From assembly GCA_021789695.1 (NCBI GenBank), contig JAJYJH010000004.1, positions 62,001 through 126,000 of the forward strand: a DNA stretch of 64,000 nt. Direction: 5' to 3'. Positions 1 through 8,161 of this stretch are shown here, in pieces (the stretch's first letter is position 1; each line of letters starts with the position of its first letter). The stretch comes from a bacterium (GTDB lineage: Bacteria; Elusimicrobiota; Elusimicrobia; Elusimicrobiales; UBA9959). The notes under the pieces were generated by a model. The model did not search any database. It was not told where the DNA came from and worked only from the letters and a program-made list of their open reading frames with translations. Position numbers and translations under genes: made by a program.

Positions 1-1241
1 AGGATTATCGTGGATGCCTTTATGCCGGCCGCGTTCAGCATGGCCACCAGCAGCAGGGATTTGTCTATGCAGCAGCCGTAGCGGCGCTTCCAGGTGACGT
101 TGGCGTCGTAGCCTCCCCAGCCCGAGGCGACGCCTACCTTGACGGCGATATAGCGGATGTCCTTCTGCACGTAATGATAAATCTTCGCCGCCTTTTCCTC
201 GTCGGTTTTGGAACCCTTGATCAGGTTCAGGGTGAACTGTCTAAGTTCGGGCGAGGCTTTGGAGCGTTCCCTGTGCATGGCGCCCATCCAGTCGAAGATG
301 CGGCCCCAATCCTTGAATATGGCCCCGCGCACGAAGGGCGCCACGTCCTCGTAGGCGGGCATCTTCGGTTCTCCGACTATCGGCGGAACGTCCGTAAGCG
401 ACCAGGTGTAGGTCTTGTTCCCGGCGGAGGCGGAAAGGGCCGGCTTGGAGCTGCCGAGACCGGAGAAATTTTTGACCGAATAGTAGAATGTGGCGCCGGC
501 CGGCAGCGTCACGGACATCCGGGAGAGAGCCTCCGGGCCCTGGTAGTCCTGAAAACCCCACTGCGGGAAGAAGAAGTCCTTGCGGAAGGGATTGTAAGTA
601 TCTATAGAATACTCATAATCCACTATGGACCCAATCTGGACGTTGGGCAGTTCGTACTGCGTGCAGATATCCCCGCTGGTGAAGAAGTCTCCTCCTTCTT
701 CCTGAGGCTTGGAGGTCTTTATCTGCGACGGGGCCAGAGTGTAGATGCTGCCGTCGGGGTTGTAGACGTTTGCCTTGGTTATCTTCACCCTGTCGCGGCC
801 GTCCTCCACACAGGCGACGATCTGTCCCCAGTCCTGCTTCAGCGAATCCTTCAGTATCTGTTTCACCTCGTGCTCGCGCAGGAGCTGGGTGCCGTCCTGG
901 TTCAGGGTGTAGTCTCCGGAATCCAGCAGGGTGATGCCGTTGACGCCGGGGAATTTTTGGGCCAGCGCCGCGGCTTGGGCAAAATACTTCTTGGCGGCTG
1001 CGCGGTCCTCGGGGGAGGCGGCCGAGGCCTTGGCCGCGGGCGCGGCGGAGGCTTCGGCCCTGAGCTGTATCTCGGATACCTCCGAACGCGGCAGTACCTT
1101 GCCGTCCTCCAGTTTCACTTCGGACGTGTCGAACGAGGCGACCTGGGTGTCGACCTCTGTTCCGGAGCGCAGCGTGAGCTGTGCCGCGGTGACCGGGCCG
1201 CAGGTCAGGGCCAGCGTGAAAAATAACAGAACGGTTCTCAT
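1..1241 (-). CDS. Exported DUF3857/transglutaminase-like protein (3' end outside window)
   Basis: An open frame of 413 codons runs from an ATG at 1241, with a good ribosome site (gggagg) just upstream, to the window edge without a stop. The first 19 residues form a signal peptide ending around VTAAQ, so the protein is exported. An Ala-rich linker follows, then a beta-rich region (residues about 110-290) resembling DUF3857. A transglutaminase-like segment begins near residue 355 and carries the sequence YGCCIDKSLLLVAMLNAAGI with Cys 390/391, the usual site of the catalytic Cys (often GDCKDK in relatives). The His and Asp partners would lie past the edge. Such proteins are common in Bacteroidetes-like and Elusimicrobia-like genomes and their substrates are unknown. 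The domain assignment is by motif recognition only. Confidence 0.75.
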   Translation of the reverse strand, partial: MRTVLLFFTLALTCGPVTAAQLTLRSGTEVDTQVASFDTSEVKLEDGKVLPRSEVSEIQLRAEASAAPAAKASAASPEDRAAAKKYFAQAAALAQKFPGVNGITLLDSGDYTLNQDGTQLLREHEVKQILKDSLKQDWGQIVACVEDGRDRVKITKANVYNPDGSIYTLAPSQIKTSKPQEEGGDFFTSGDICTQYELPNVQIGSIVDYEYSIDTYNPFRKDFFFPQWGFQDYQGPEALSRMSVTLPAGATFYYSVKNFSGLGSSKPALSASAGNKTYTWSLTDVPPIVGEPKMPAYEDVAPFVRGAIFKDWGRIFDWMGAMHRERSKASPELRQFTLNLIKGSKTDEEKAAKIYHYVQKDIRYIAVKVGVASGWGGYDANVTWKRRYGCCIDKSLLLVAMLNAAGIKASTII

Positions 1242-1339
1242 CTTGCCTCCCAAGAAACTTGGCGGCCATAGGTCGCCGTGTCGTTAAATGATAGTAAATT
1301 TGTGTTCCGGCCTCTATTTCAATCCAGCGGAAATAATGC

Positions 1340-1345
1340 TAAAAT
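1340..1345 (+). promoter_or_regulatory. Probable -10 box of tRNA-Ile2
   Basis: TAAAAT lies about 20 bases before the mature tRNA start. A weak -35 (TTTCAA, 1317-1322) sits 17 bases upstream. The spacing fits a sigma70-type promoter giving a short 5' leader on the tRNA precursor. Confidence 0.4.
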
Positions 1346-1365
1346 ACATATTCTTTAAAATTTAC

Positions 1366-1439
1366 GGGCCCATAGCTCAGTTGGTTAGAGCAAGCGACTC
1401 ATAATCGCTGGGTCGTAGGTTCAAGTCCTACTGGGCCCA
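1366..1439 (+). tRNA. tRNA-Ile2 (anticodon CAU, expected to carry lysidine)
   Basis: The cloverleaf is complete. A 7-bp acceptor stem (1366-1372 with 1432-1438) is perfect, the anticodon stem AGCGA/TCGCT encloses the loop CTCATAA, and the T stem GTAGG/CCTAC is intact. The anticodon is CAU, but the anticodon arm and variable region (GCGACTCATAATCGCT, then GGTCG) match the minor isoleucine tRNA of E. coli (ileX) much better than initiator or elongator tRNA-Met. TilS is therefore expected to convert C34 to lysidine so that it reads AUA. No CCA is encoded, so a CCA-adding enzyme is needed. A terminator follows at 1457. Confidence 0.9.
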
Positions 1440-1456
1440 GACTTTAAAATAAAAAA

Positions 1457-1485
1457 GCCGTCCGGAGTTGCCGGGCGGCTTTTTT
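1457..1485. terminator. Bidirectional intrinsic terminator
   Basis: A 9-bp stem (GCCGTCCGG / CCGGGCGGC, one G-U pair) with a 5-base loop is flanked by a T run on the right and an A run on the left. It can end the tRNA-Ile2 transcript on the plus strand and the convergent gene ending at 1500 on the minus strand. Confidence 0.85.
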
Positions 1486-1499
1486 GCTCTGCCGGAGCT

Positions 1500-2543
1500 T
1501 TATTTAAGTTTAACGGCCCTGTAGTCGGAGTAGGAGTACTGCGCGGGGGCCGGACCGGTTCCATAGACGCGCAGGAGCGCCAGCTGGTTGCCCTTGAATA
1601 CGAACTCCCGCGAGAGCGTGCCGTCTTTTTCGAACGCCTTAACCGTGCCGTCAGGCACTTTGCCTTCCTTGCGCAGCAGGTTGAACCCCTCATCCAGCGT
1701 CAGCCTGGCGATCAGCTTGTCGTTGAGCCTGAAAGTGAAGAGTTCTCCGCGGGCCAACCGCCTGCTCTGGACCGTCACCAGAGTAGCCGGCTGCGGCGGC
1801 GCGAGGGCTTCCCGCTTCCGGCCTTCCGGCGGAGCGGCAGGGGACGCGGGCTGGACCGCTGCCGGCTGGCCGGCGGAATAATAAGTGCGGGAGGCAACGG
1901 AGCCGTCCGGACCGTATTCTGTTTTCCAGCCGTCCAGTTTGTCGGCTTTGTAGTAGGCCTCCATCAGCAGTCTGCCGTTCTCTGTGTAATATTTGAACGG
2001 GCCGTTCTTGAGCCCGGCAAGGTAGGCGGCTTCAGCCTGCAGCTTTCCGGAGGGATAATAGGCCTTGAGGAGACCGTCGGCTTTTCCATTCAGCATATTT
2101 TTTACCGTTTTAGCGGTAGCGCCCGGGTAGTACTCGGTGTAGACGCCGTTCCCTATGCGCCCTTCGGAGGAGAGCAGGGCGCCGGCGGCGTCGAAGGTCT
2201 CGGTAGCGATTATCACGCCATCGTCCATATAAACCTGCAGGCGGGTGGAGGCGCTGGGGGAGAGCGTGACGAAGGTGAGGCCGTGCGCGGATACGGCGGC
2301 CGTGGAGTTCTGCGGCTGTTCCTGGGCCGAGGGCGCCGCCGCGGCCGCCGGGTCGGTTATCTTTTGTTCCTTGATGTCGGCGAGACGTATGGTCAGCGGA
2401 CCGTACTTAGTCTGCACCAGCAGGGTGCCGTTAATGGTGCCGGTCACGCTGCCGTTTACCCTCGTTCCGTCGTTCAGGACGAATGTGTCGGCGCTTCCCA
2501 GGGAGGGGAGCGCAAGAAGCGTTAGCATCAGAAAGGTCTTCAT
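1500..2543 (-). CDS. Exported MORN-repeat (YwqK-like) protein
   Basis: The 347-residue protein starts with a signal peptide (MKTFLMLTLLALPSLGSA). A short N-terminal domain (residues 20-70, FVLNDGTRVNGSVTG then YGPLTIRLADI) resembles small beta domains that sense or bind at the envelope. Residues about 105-225 hold at least four MORN-variant repeats of the type G-x-x-x-x-Y-Y-P-x-G-x-L/V (EYYPGATAKTVKN, AYYPSGKLQAE, YYTENGRLLMEAYY, EYGPDGSVASRTYY). These repeats define the YwqK family, often labelled as an antitoxin although that role is poorly supported. No toxin partner lies nearby. The function is unknown; an envelope location is likely. Confidence 0.75.
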   Translation of the reverse strand: MKTFLMLTLLALPSLGSADTFVLNDGTRVNGSVTGTINGTLLVQTKYGPLTIRLADIKEQKITDPAAAAAPSAQEQPQNSTAAVSAHGLTFVTLSPSASTRLQVYMDDGVIIATETFDAAGALLSSEGRIGNGVYTEYYPGATAKTVKNMLNGKADGLLKAYYPSGKLQAEAAYLAGLKNGPFKYYTENGRLLMEAYYKADKLDGWKTEYGPDGSVASRTYYSAGQPAAVQPASPAAPPEGRKREALAPPQPATLVTVQSRRLARGELFTFRLNDKLIARLTLDEGFNLLRKEGKVPDGTVKAFEKDGTLSREFVFKGNQLALLRVYGTGPAPAQYSYSDYRAVKLK

Positions 2544-2616
2544 TTCTTTCTCCTGTTTTCCGTTATTCTACCAAAAGAAAAGCTTTGCGCGGCGGAAAGA
2601 GCGGTGTAAACGAGTA

Positions 2617-2645
2617 TTGCGTTAATGATACTCAAATAGTATCAT
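2617..2645 (+). promoter_or_regulatory. Promoter of the rrf2 operon
   Basis: TTGCGT (2617-2622) and TATCAT (2640-2645) are separated by 17 bases. The start codon at 2653 lies only 7 bases after the -10 box and has no Shine-Dalgarno sequence, so the transcript may be leaderless. The palindrome at 2623-2647 fills the spacer and covers the -10 box, as expected for a repressor operator. Confidence 0.55.
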
Positions 2646-2647
2646 TA
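2623..2647. promoter_or_regulatory. Perfect 10-bp inverted repeat, likely Rrf2 operator
   Basis: TAATGATACT and AGTATCATTA are exact reverse complements with a 5-base spacer (CAAAT). The 25-bp dyad ends 5 bases before the rrf2 start codon. Rrf2 proteins bind as dimers to AT-rich dyads of about this size, so autoregulation is the simplest reading. Confidence 0.65.
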
Positions 2648-2652
2648 ATTTA

Positions 2653-3048
2653 ATGAAGGTATTGAACAAGGATGTGGATTACGCTGTACGCGCGCTGGTG
2701 CTGATGGCCCGGAACGACAAGCCAGCAACGCCTGTTGCCGGGATGCGGGCGGAGGTCAGGGTTTCCGGTCCCTTTCTGAGAAAAATCATGCAGAAGCTTC
2801 AGCGCGCGGGCTTTGTGCATTCTGTTAAGGGCAGGGGCGGCGGCTTCTCGCTGGCGCGCGACCCGGGGAACATAAGGCTTAGTGAATTGGTTTCCGCGTT
2901 GCAGGGCGGAATAAAGCTGAACGACTGCGCCTCGGAAGGAAAGCTCTGCGGCCTTCACTCAGCCTGCAAGCTGCGCCCCCGGCTGGCCTCGATGGAAGGC
3001 CGCCTTTTAGAAGAACTGGCGGCCATAACGGTAAAGGACCTGGCATGA
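2653..3048 (+). CDS. Rrf2-family iron-sulfur transcriptional regulator
   Basis: The 131 residues give a winged helix typical of Rrf2 (DVDYAVRALVLMA at the N terminus, then VSGPFLRKIMQKLQRAGFVHSVKGRGGGFSLA for the recognition helix and wing). Three cysteines, C92, C99 and C105, occupy the place where IscR and NsrR hold their Fe-S cluster. It probably senses redox state, nitric oxide or iron-sulfur status. It overlaps the next gene by four bases (ATGA), so regulator and iron-sulfur protein are made together. The dyad just upstream suggests autorepression. No isc or suf genes are adjacent, so it is not clearly IscR; the regulon is unknown. Confidence 0.88.
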   Translation: MKVLNKDVDYAVRALVLMARNDKPATPVAGMRAEVRVSGPFLRKIMQKLQRAGFVHSVKGRGGGFSLARDPGNIRLSELVSALQGGIKLNDCASEGKLCGLHSACKLRPRLASMEGRLLEELAAITVKDLA

Positions 3049-3920
3049 AGACGAAAAGGAGAATTATAAACGTGGACGAGGATAAGTGCGACGGCTGCGG
3101 CGCCTGCGCGACCGGCTGCCATGAGGGCGCGTTGCTTGTGATAGACGGCAAGGCCCGGCTGGTCAGCGACCTGCTCTGCGACGGGCTGGGGGCCTGCATA
3201 GGGGACTGTCCGCGCGGCGCCATCAGGATCGAGGAGCGCGCGGCCGAGCCATACGACGAGGCGAAGGTCATGGAGGGCATGGTGAAGCACGGCCCGGGCA
3301 CCATAAAGGCCCACCTGGAGCACCTGGCCGGCCACGGCCAGAAGACCCTGCTGGCCCAGGCCCTGGCCTATCTGAAGGCGCGCGGCATCAGTAGCCCCAT
3401 GGAGGAAGAAATGTCACGGAATGAGAAGAACGGCCAGCGTCACGGCGGTAACGGTCCCTGCGGTTGCCCGGGTGAGCGGACCATGGATTTCAGGGAGGAG
3501 GGAGGTCCCGGCGCGGAGGAGGGGGCCGGGGAGGCGAAGTCGCAGCTGCGGCAGTGGCCGGTGCAGCTGCACCTGATCTCTCCCCAGGCGCCATATTTCA
3601 GGAAAGCGGACCTGCTGGTGGCGGCCGACTGCACGGCCTACGCCTACGGCGATTTTCACGAGGACTTCATAAAGGGCAGGGCCATGGTGGTGGCCTGCCC
3701 AAAGCTGGACGACGGGCTGGAGGTCTACGAGGAAAAGTTGCGGGCGCTCATAGAGGATGCCGGCGTGAACACTATAACGGTGGCGCAGATGGAGGTGCCC
3801 TGCTGCGGGGGCCTGCTGTCCCTGGTCAAGAGGGCGGCGGAGGCGGCCGGGCGCAGGGTACCTGTGAAGCGCGTGGTGGTGGGAGTGCAGGGTGGAATAA
3901 AAAGCGAAGAGTGGGTCTAG
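3045..3920 (+). CDS. 4Fe-4S ferredoxin-domain protein coupled to Rrf2
   Basis: The 291-residue cytoplasmic protein opens with a ferredoxin-like domain. The first cluster motif is C15-x2-C18-x2-C21-x3-C25. The second (C45, C51, C55-P) lacks one ligand because Leu48 stands where a Cys is usual. A Cys-containing linker (GPCGCPGE) leads to a second domain from residue about 165 (QWPVQLHLISPQAPYF) with an ADC motif, a VVACPKLDD segment and a CCGG pair, which may hold further metal. Proteins of this build sit beside Rrf2 or Crp regulators and hybrid-cluster genes in anaerobes, suggesting a role in nitrosative or redox stress. No hcp gene is visible here. The specific reaction is unknown. Confidence 0.75.
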   Translation: MKTKRRIINVDEDKCDGCGACATGCHEGALLVIDGKARLVSDLLCDGLGACIGDCPRGAIRIEERAAEPYDEAKVMEGMVKHGPGTIKAHLEHLAGHGQKTLLAQALAYLKARGISSPMEEEMSRNEKNGQRHGGNGPCGCPGERTMDFREEGGPGAEEGAGEAKSQLRQWPVQLHLISPQAPYFRKADLLVAADCTAYAYGDFHEDFIKGRAMVVACPKLDDGLEVYEEKLRALIEDAGVNTITVAQMEVPCCGGLLSLVKRAAEAAGRRVPVKRVVVGVQGGIKSEEWV

Positions 3921-3989
3921 TCCCCTCCCTCTTTACCGAAGGCCGGCTTAGAGGTAGAATAGAGCCGTTGGTAGACGGGGAAGGAAGTT

Positions 3990-4676
3990 ATGAAGAAAAT
4001 AGTATTCCTTTTTTTCCTGGTCCTGCTCGGCGGCTACGTGCTGCTGCTGGCCAAGCCGGAACTGTATTTCGACAAGAGCGTCGATTACGGCATATTCACG
4101 CTTAGGGCGCGGGGAGAGCTGCCGGCGTCCCCGGAGGGCGTGTTAAACTCGGCTGGGGACAGGATCTCGGGCTCCGATATCTATACGCCAGGGCAGAGGT
4201 TCGAGCTGATACTCACTTCCGGGCCGTGGGAGTACAGGCTTTTCACCCCTTTCCTGAAGGGCGGTTTCTTCCGGGTCAACCCCTATAACGCCGCCGTCTT
4301 CCTGGCGCCCGGGGCGGATTTCGCCGGCGACAAGGCTGTCACGGCCTCCGGCTATCTCCGCAGCCTGAGCGGGGTGGTGACGGCCGCGGCCGCCTGGGTG
4401 ATGACCTTGCGCAAGGTGATGCCGTTGACCTACCTGACCATGGGCGACTGGGAGCTGCGCGGCTACGCCGAGCTGCTGTCCGGCGGCACCGGCGAGTTCA
4501 ACCCGGCTGATGCCTGCGCTGGCGGGGACCGGCCGGGCCTGGAGGACTACAGGGACGGACTCTTACTGGACAGGCTGCTTAAGGAGGAGAACCTGGTCTA
4601 TAACGACCTGCTGCTCCGGGGAGCCAGCAAGGAGGACGCCGAAAGGCGGTTCAGAAGGAATTACTGTGGCGGCTGA
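3990..4676 (+). CDS. Membrane-anchored protein of unknown function
   Basis: I do not recognise the family. The 228 residues begin with a hydrophobic helix (IVFLFFLVLLGGYVLLLA) that could be a signal anchor, then a soluble part with an aromatic patch (GPWEYRLFTPFLKGGFFRVNPYN) and a weak second hydrophobic stretch near residue 125. The C terminus is charged (GASKEDAERRFRRNYCGG). A -10-like TAGAAT at 3954-3959 precedes it and a modest ribosome site (ggaagt) lies before the ATG. It ends 45 bases before tRNA-Cys and appears to be a single-gene unit. Confidence 0.6.
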   Translation: MKKIVFLFFLVLLGGYVLLLAKPELYFDKSVDYGIFTLRARGELPASPEGVLNSAGDRISGSDIYTPGQRFELILTSGPWEYRLFTPFLKGGFFRVNPYNAAVFLAPGADFAGDKAVTASGYLRSLSGVVTAAAAWVMTLRKVMPLTYLTMGDWELRGYAELLSGGTGEFNPADACAGGDRPGLEDYRDGLLLDRLLKEENLVYNDLLLRGASKEDAERRFRRNYCGG

Positions 4677-4681
4677 CGGTT

Positions 4682-4710
4682 TTGTCTGGCGGCCCGCTTT
4701 TTGATAAAAT
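4682..4710 (+). promoter_or_regulatory. Promoter of tRNA-Cys
   Basis: TTGTCT (4682-4687), a 17-base spacer and TAAAAT (4705-4710) give a strong sigma70-type promoter. Transcription should start about 4 bases before the mature tRNA. The -35 box follows directly on the stop of the preceding gene. Confidence 0.65.
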
Positions 4711-4720
4711 ATTCCGGCAC

Positions 4721-4792
4721 GGCGCGGTGGCCAAGTGGTAAGGCGACAGTCTGCAAAACTGTTATTCGCGGGTTCGATTCCCGCCCGCGCCT
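4721..4792 (+). tRNA. tRNA-Cys (anticodon GCA)
   Basis: The acceptor stem GGCGCGG/CCGCGCC, the anticodon stem ACAGT/ACTGT around the loop CTGCAAA, and the T stem GCGGG/CCCGC are all perfect. The discriminator base is U, as in other tRNA-Cys. CCA is not encoded. Confidence 0.93.
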
Positions 4793-4844
4793 TTCTTCTT
4801 TTTCAAATATCTACCGGAGGAGGGGCATAGATCCCCTTACCGCC

Positions 4845-6005
4845 ATGAACCTCAGCAGATTAGCCCAGTCCCTAGGCCAGTCGGCCACCCTCAGACTCAA
4901 CGAGATAGCCAACAACCTTAAAACAGAAGGCAAGCCGGTGGTACATCTCGGCGGCGGGGAGCCGGAGGAGAAGATCCCCCGCGGCGCGCTGGAGGAGAGC
5001 GGCAAGTTGCTGGACTCCGGCTTCGTGCGCTATACACCCACTTCCGGCACGGCGGCGCTCAAAAAGGAGATCGCCGCCTACACCGAGAAGCATTATGGCG
5101 TGAAGCCCGGCCCGAGGAACATCCTTGTCTCTTCCGGGGCAAAGCAGGCCATCTATAATTTCCTCGTCTCGGTGGTGGACCCCGGCGACGAGGTCGTTTT
5201 CCCCGCGCCTTATTGGGTGAGCTATCCGGAGATGGTGCGCTTAGCCTACGGTAACCCGGTGGTGGTGAAGCCGCGCGGGGGCGAACTGCTGGTTAAAGCC
5301 GCCGACATAGAAGCGCATATCACCAGCCGTACCCGGGCTATACTGCTCAACAGCCCCAACAACCCATCCGGCCAGGTCTATCCGGAGGATCTCGTCCGCC
5401 ATCTGGTAGAGATCTGCGAGGACCGCGGCGTTTACCTGCTGATGGATGACATCTACAACCGGCTGGTCTTCGACGGGCTCAGGGCGCCTTCCGCCTTCGC
5501 TTTCACTAAAAAGCCGCTCAACGACTCACATATCGTCTCTATCAACGGCGTTTCCAAGACCTTCTCTATGACCGGCTACCGCATAGGCTGGAGCGTGGCC
5601 AACGAGGCCCTGACGCAGGCGATGGTGAAGGTGCAGGCGCAGGTCTCGTCCTGCCCGTCCGCGCTCAGCCAGGCCGCGGCCGCGGGCGCGCTGGCCGAGG
5701 GGGACGGCTTCGTGGAGGCGCTGCGCAAGGGGCTGGAGAGGAAGCGCGACGTGATGGCCGCGGAGCTGGCGAAGCTGAAGAAGGTCAGGCTGCACAAGCC
5801 GCAGGGCACATTCTATAGTTTTCCCGATTTCGGCGCCTACGAGAAGGACTCGGCGAAACTCTCCGGCATACTGCTCGAGAAGGCCCTGGTCGTTACCGTG
5901 CCGGGGGTGGAGTTCGGTCTAGAGGGCCACCTGCGCCTGAGCTATTGCGGCTCGGAGAAGGACATAGTGGAAGGCGTGAAGCGCATACGCGAGATTCTGG
6001 ACTAA
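4845..6005 (+). CDS. PLP-dependent class I/II aminotransferase (aspartate aminotransferase-like)
   Basis: The 386-residue fold-type I aminotransferase transfers an amino group between an amino acid, probably aspartate or an aromatic one, and 2-oxoglutarate. Family marks are the NSPNNPSG loop (169-176), the MDDIYNRLVF segment carrying the Asp that contacts the pyridine nitrogen, and the Schiff-base lysine K238 in SKTFSMTGYRIGW. The frame is open further upstream through tRNA-Cys, but the family begins at MNLSRLAQSL, so the ATG at 4845 is chosen. The strong GGAGGAGGGG tract is about 20 bases away, farther than usual. It sits 9 bases before pckA, linking amino-acid and oxaloacetate metabolism. 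Confidence 0.88.
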   Translation: MNLSRLAQSLGQSATLRLNEIANNLKTEGKPVVHLGGGEPEEKIPRGALEESGKLLDSGFVRYTPTSGTAALKKEIAAYTEKHYGVKPGPRNILVSSGAKQAIYNFLVSVVDPGDEVVFPAPYWVSYPEMVRLAYGNPVVVKPRGGELLVKAADIEAHITSRTRAILLNSPNNPSGQVYPEDLVRHLVEICEDRGVYLLMDDIYNRLVFDGLRAPSAFAFTKKPLNDSHIVSINGVSKTFSMTGYRIGWSVANEALTQAMVKVQAQVSSCPSALSQAAAAGALAEGDGFVEALRKGLERKRDVMAAELAKLKKVRLHKPQGTFYSFPDFGAYEKDSAKLSGILLEKALVVTVPGVEFGLEGHLRLSYCGSEKDIVEGVKRIREILD

Positions 6006-6014
6006 GGAGAACTT

Positions 6015-7598
<1,584 letters not shown>

Positions 7599-7686
7599 AA
7601 TAGGTACAGATGACGTTTTATTTTTTCGCAGCACTGCCGGTATTATGGGGGGATTGGGTATCCGTCCCTGTTTTCCTATTTTCTCA

Positions 7687-7716
7687 TTGACACCAGGTTG
7701 GGAAAATAGGTTATAT
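7687..7716 (+). promoter_or_regulatory. Probable promoter of the SWIB gene
   Basis: A consensus TTGACA (7687-7692) is followed after 18 bases by TTATAT (7711-7716). A strong ribosome site, aggagg, precedes the ATG at 7762, which fits a highly expressed small basic protein. Confidence 0.5.
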
Positions 7717-7761
7717 GTAGGGGTAATTTGAGAAGTGCATAGTTCATAGGAGGAAGTATCA

Positions 7762-8022
7762 ATGCCCGCTGCTAAAGCAAACTCGAAGTTCATGGCTCCC
7801 ATCACCCCGAACGAGACCCTGGCCGCCGTCGTCGGCAACAAGCCGATGCCCCGCACCGAGATCGTGAAGAAGATGTGGGCCTACATCAAGAAGAACAACC
7901 TGCAGGACAAGAAGAACAAGCGCAACATCAACGCCGACGAGAAGCTGCTGAAGCTTTTCGCAGGCAAGAAGCAGGTCACGATGTTCGACCTGGCCAAGAT
8001 CATCGGCAAAAACGCGAAGTAA
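7762..8022 (+). CDS. SWIB/MDM2-domain protein
   Basis: The 86-residue, Lys-rich protein is almost entirely one SWIB fold: FMAPITPNETLAAVVG, then PMPRTEIVKKMWAYIKKNNLQD, then INADEKLLKLF and the MFDLAKIIGKN end. In eukaryotes SWIB is part of SWI/SNF chromatin remodellers. Stand-alone bacterial copies are known in Chlamydiae and some other lineages, where one is fused to topoisomerase. A DNA-associated or nucleoid role is likely but not shown. It has its own promoter and terminator. The codon choice is strongly biased to GC-ending codons, suggesting high expression. Confidence 0.9.
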   Translation: MPAAKANSKFMAPITPNETLAAVVGNKPMPRTEIVKKMWAYIKKNNLQDKKNKRNINADEKLLKLFAGKKQVTMFDLAKIIGKNAK

Positions 8023-8041
8023 GCCGATCGCTGTTCAACCG

Positions 8042-8073
8042 ACGCCGTCCGCTTAAAACCGGGCGGCGTTTTT
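8042..8073 (+). terminator. Intrinsic terminator after the SWIB gene
   Basis: A 10-bp stem (ACGCCGTCCG / CGGGCGGCGT, one G-U pair) around an 8-base loop is followed by TTTTATT, 20 bases after the stop. Confidence 0.85.
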
Positions 8074-8078
8074 ATTTG

Positions 8079-8113
8079 CCCATAGGGCCCTGGGTTGGCC
8101 TGGGCCCTATGGG
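8079..8113. repeat. Perfect 12-bp inverted repeat
   Basis: CCCATAGGGCCC and GGGCCCTATGGG enclose an 11-base loop. It lies between the SWIB terminator and the protease promoter and has no T run, so it is not a second standard terminator. An operator or an insulating hairpin are possible. Confidence 0.7.
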
Positions 8114-8115
8114 GA

Positions 8116-8144
8116 TTGACATTCGTCAACTTGCCCTCCATAAT
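8116..8144 (+). promoter_or_regulatory. Promoter of the secreted protease gene
   Basis: TTGACA (8116-8121), a 17-base spacer and CATAAT (8139-8144) are near-consensus. A small dyad TTGAC-attc-GTCAA overlaps the -35 box. Predicted transcription start is about 10 bases before the start codon at 8162, with an agagga ribosome site between. Confidence 0.65.
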
Positions 8145-8161
8145 ATTACCAGAGGACGATT

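Noticed and set aside
174-1226. A 350-codon plus-strand frame at the left edge
   Set aside because: The opposite strand encodes a signal peptide and transglutaminase-like motif running to the window edge; this frame has no ribosome site or domain.
1366-1439. tRNA-Met reading of the CAU tRNA
   Set aside because: The anticodon arm and variable region match tRNA-Ile2 of other bacteria, and the initiator GGG/CCC anticodon stem is absent.
4701-4844. N-terminal extension of the aminotransferase frame
   Set aside because: It would translate through tRNA-Cys; the family begins at the ATG at 4845.
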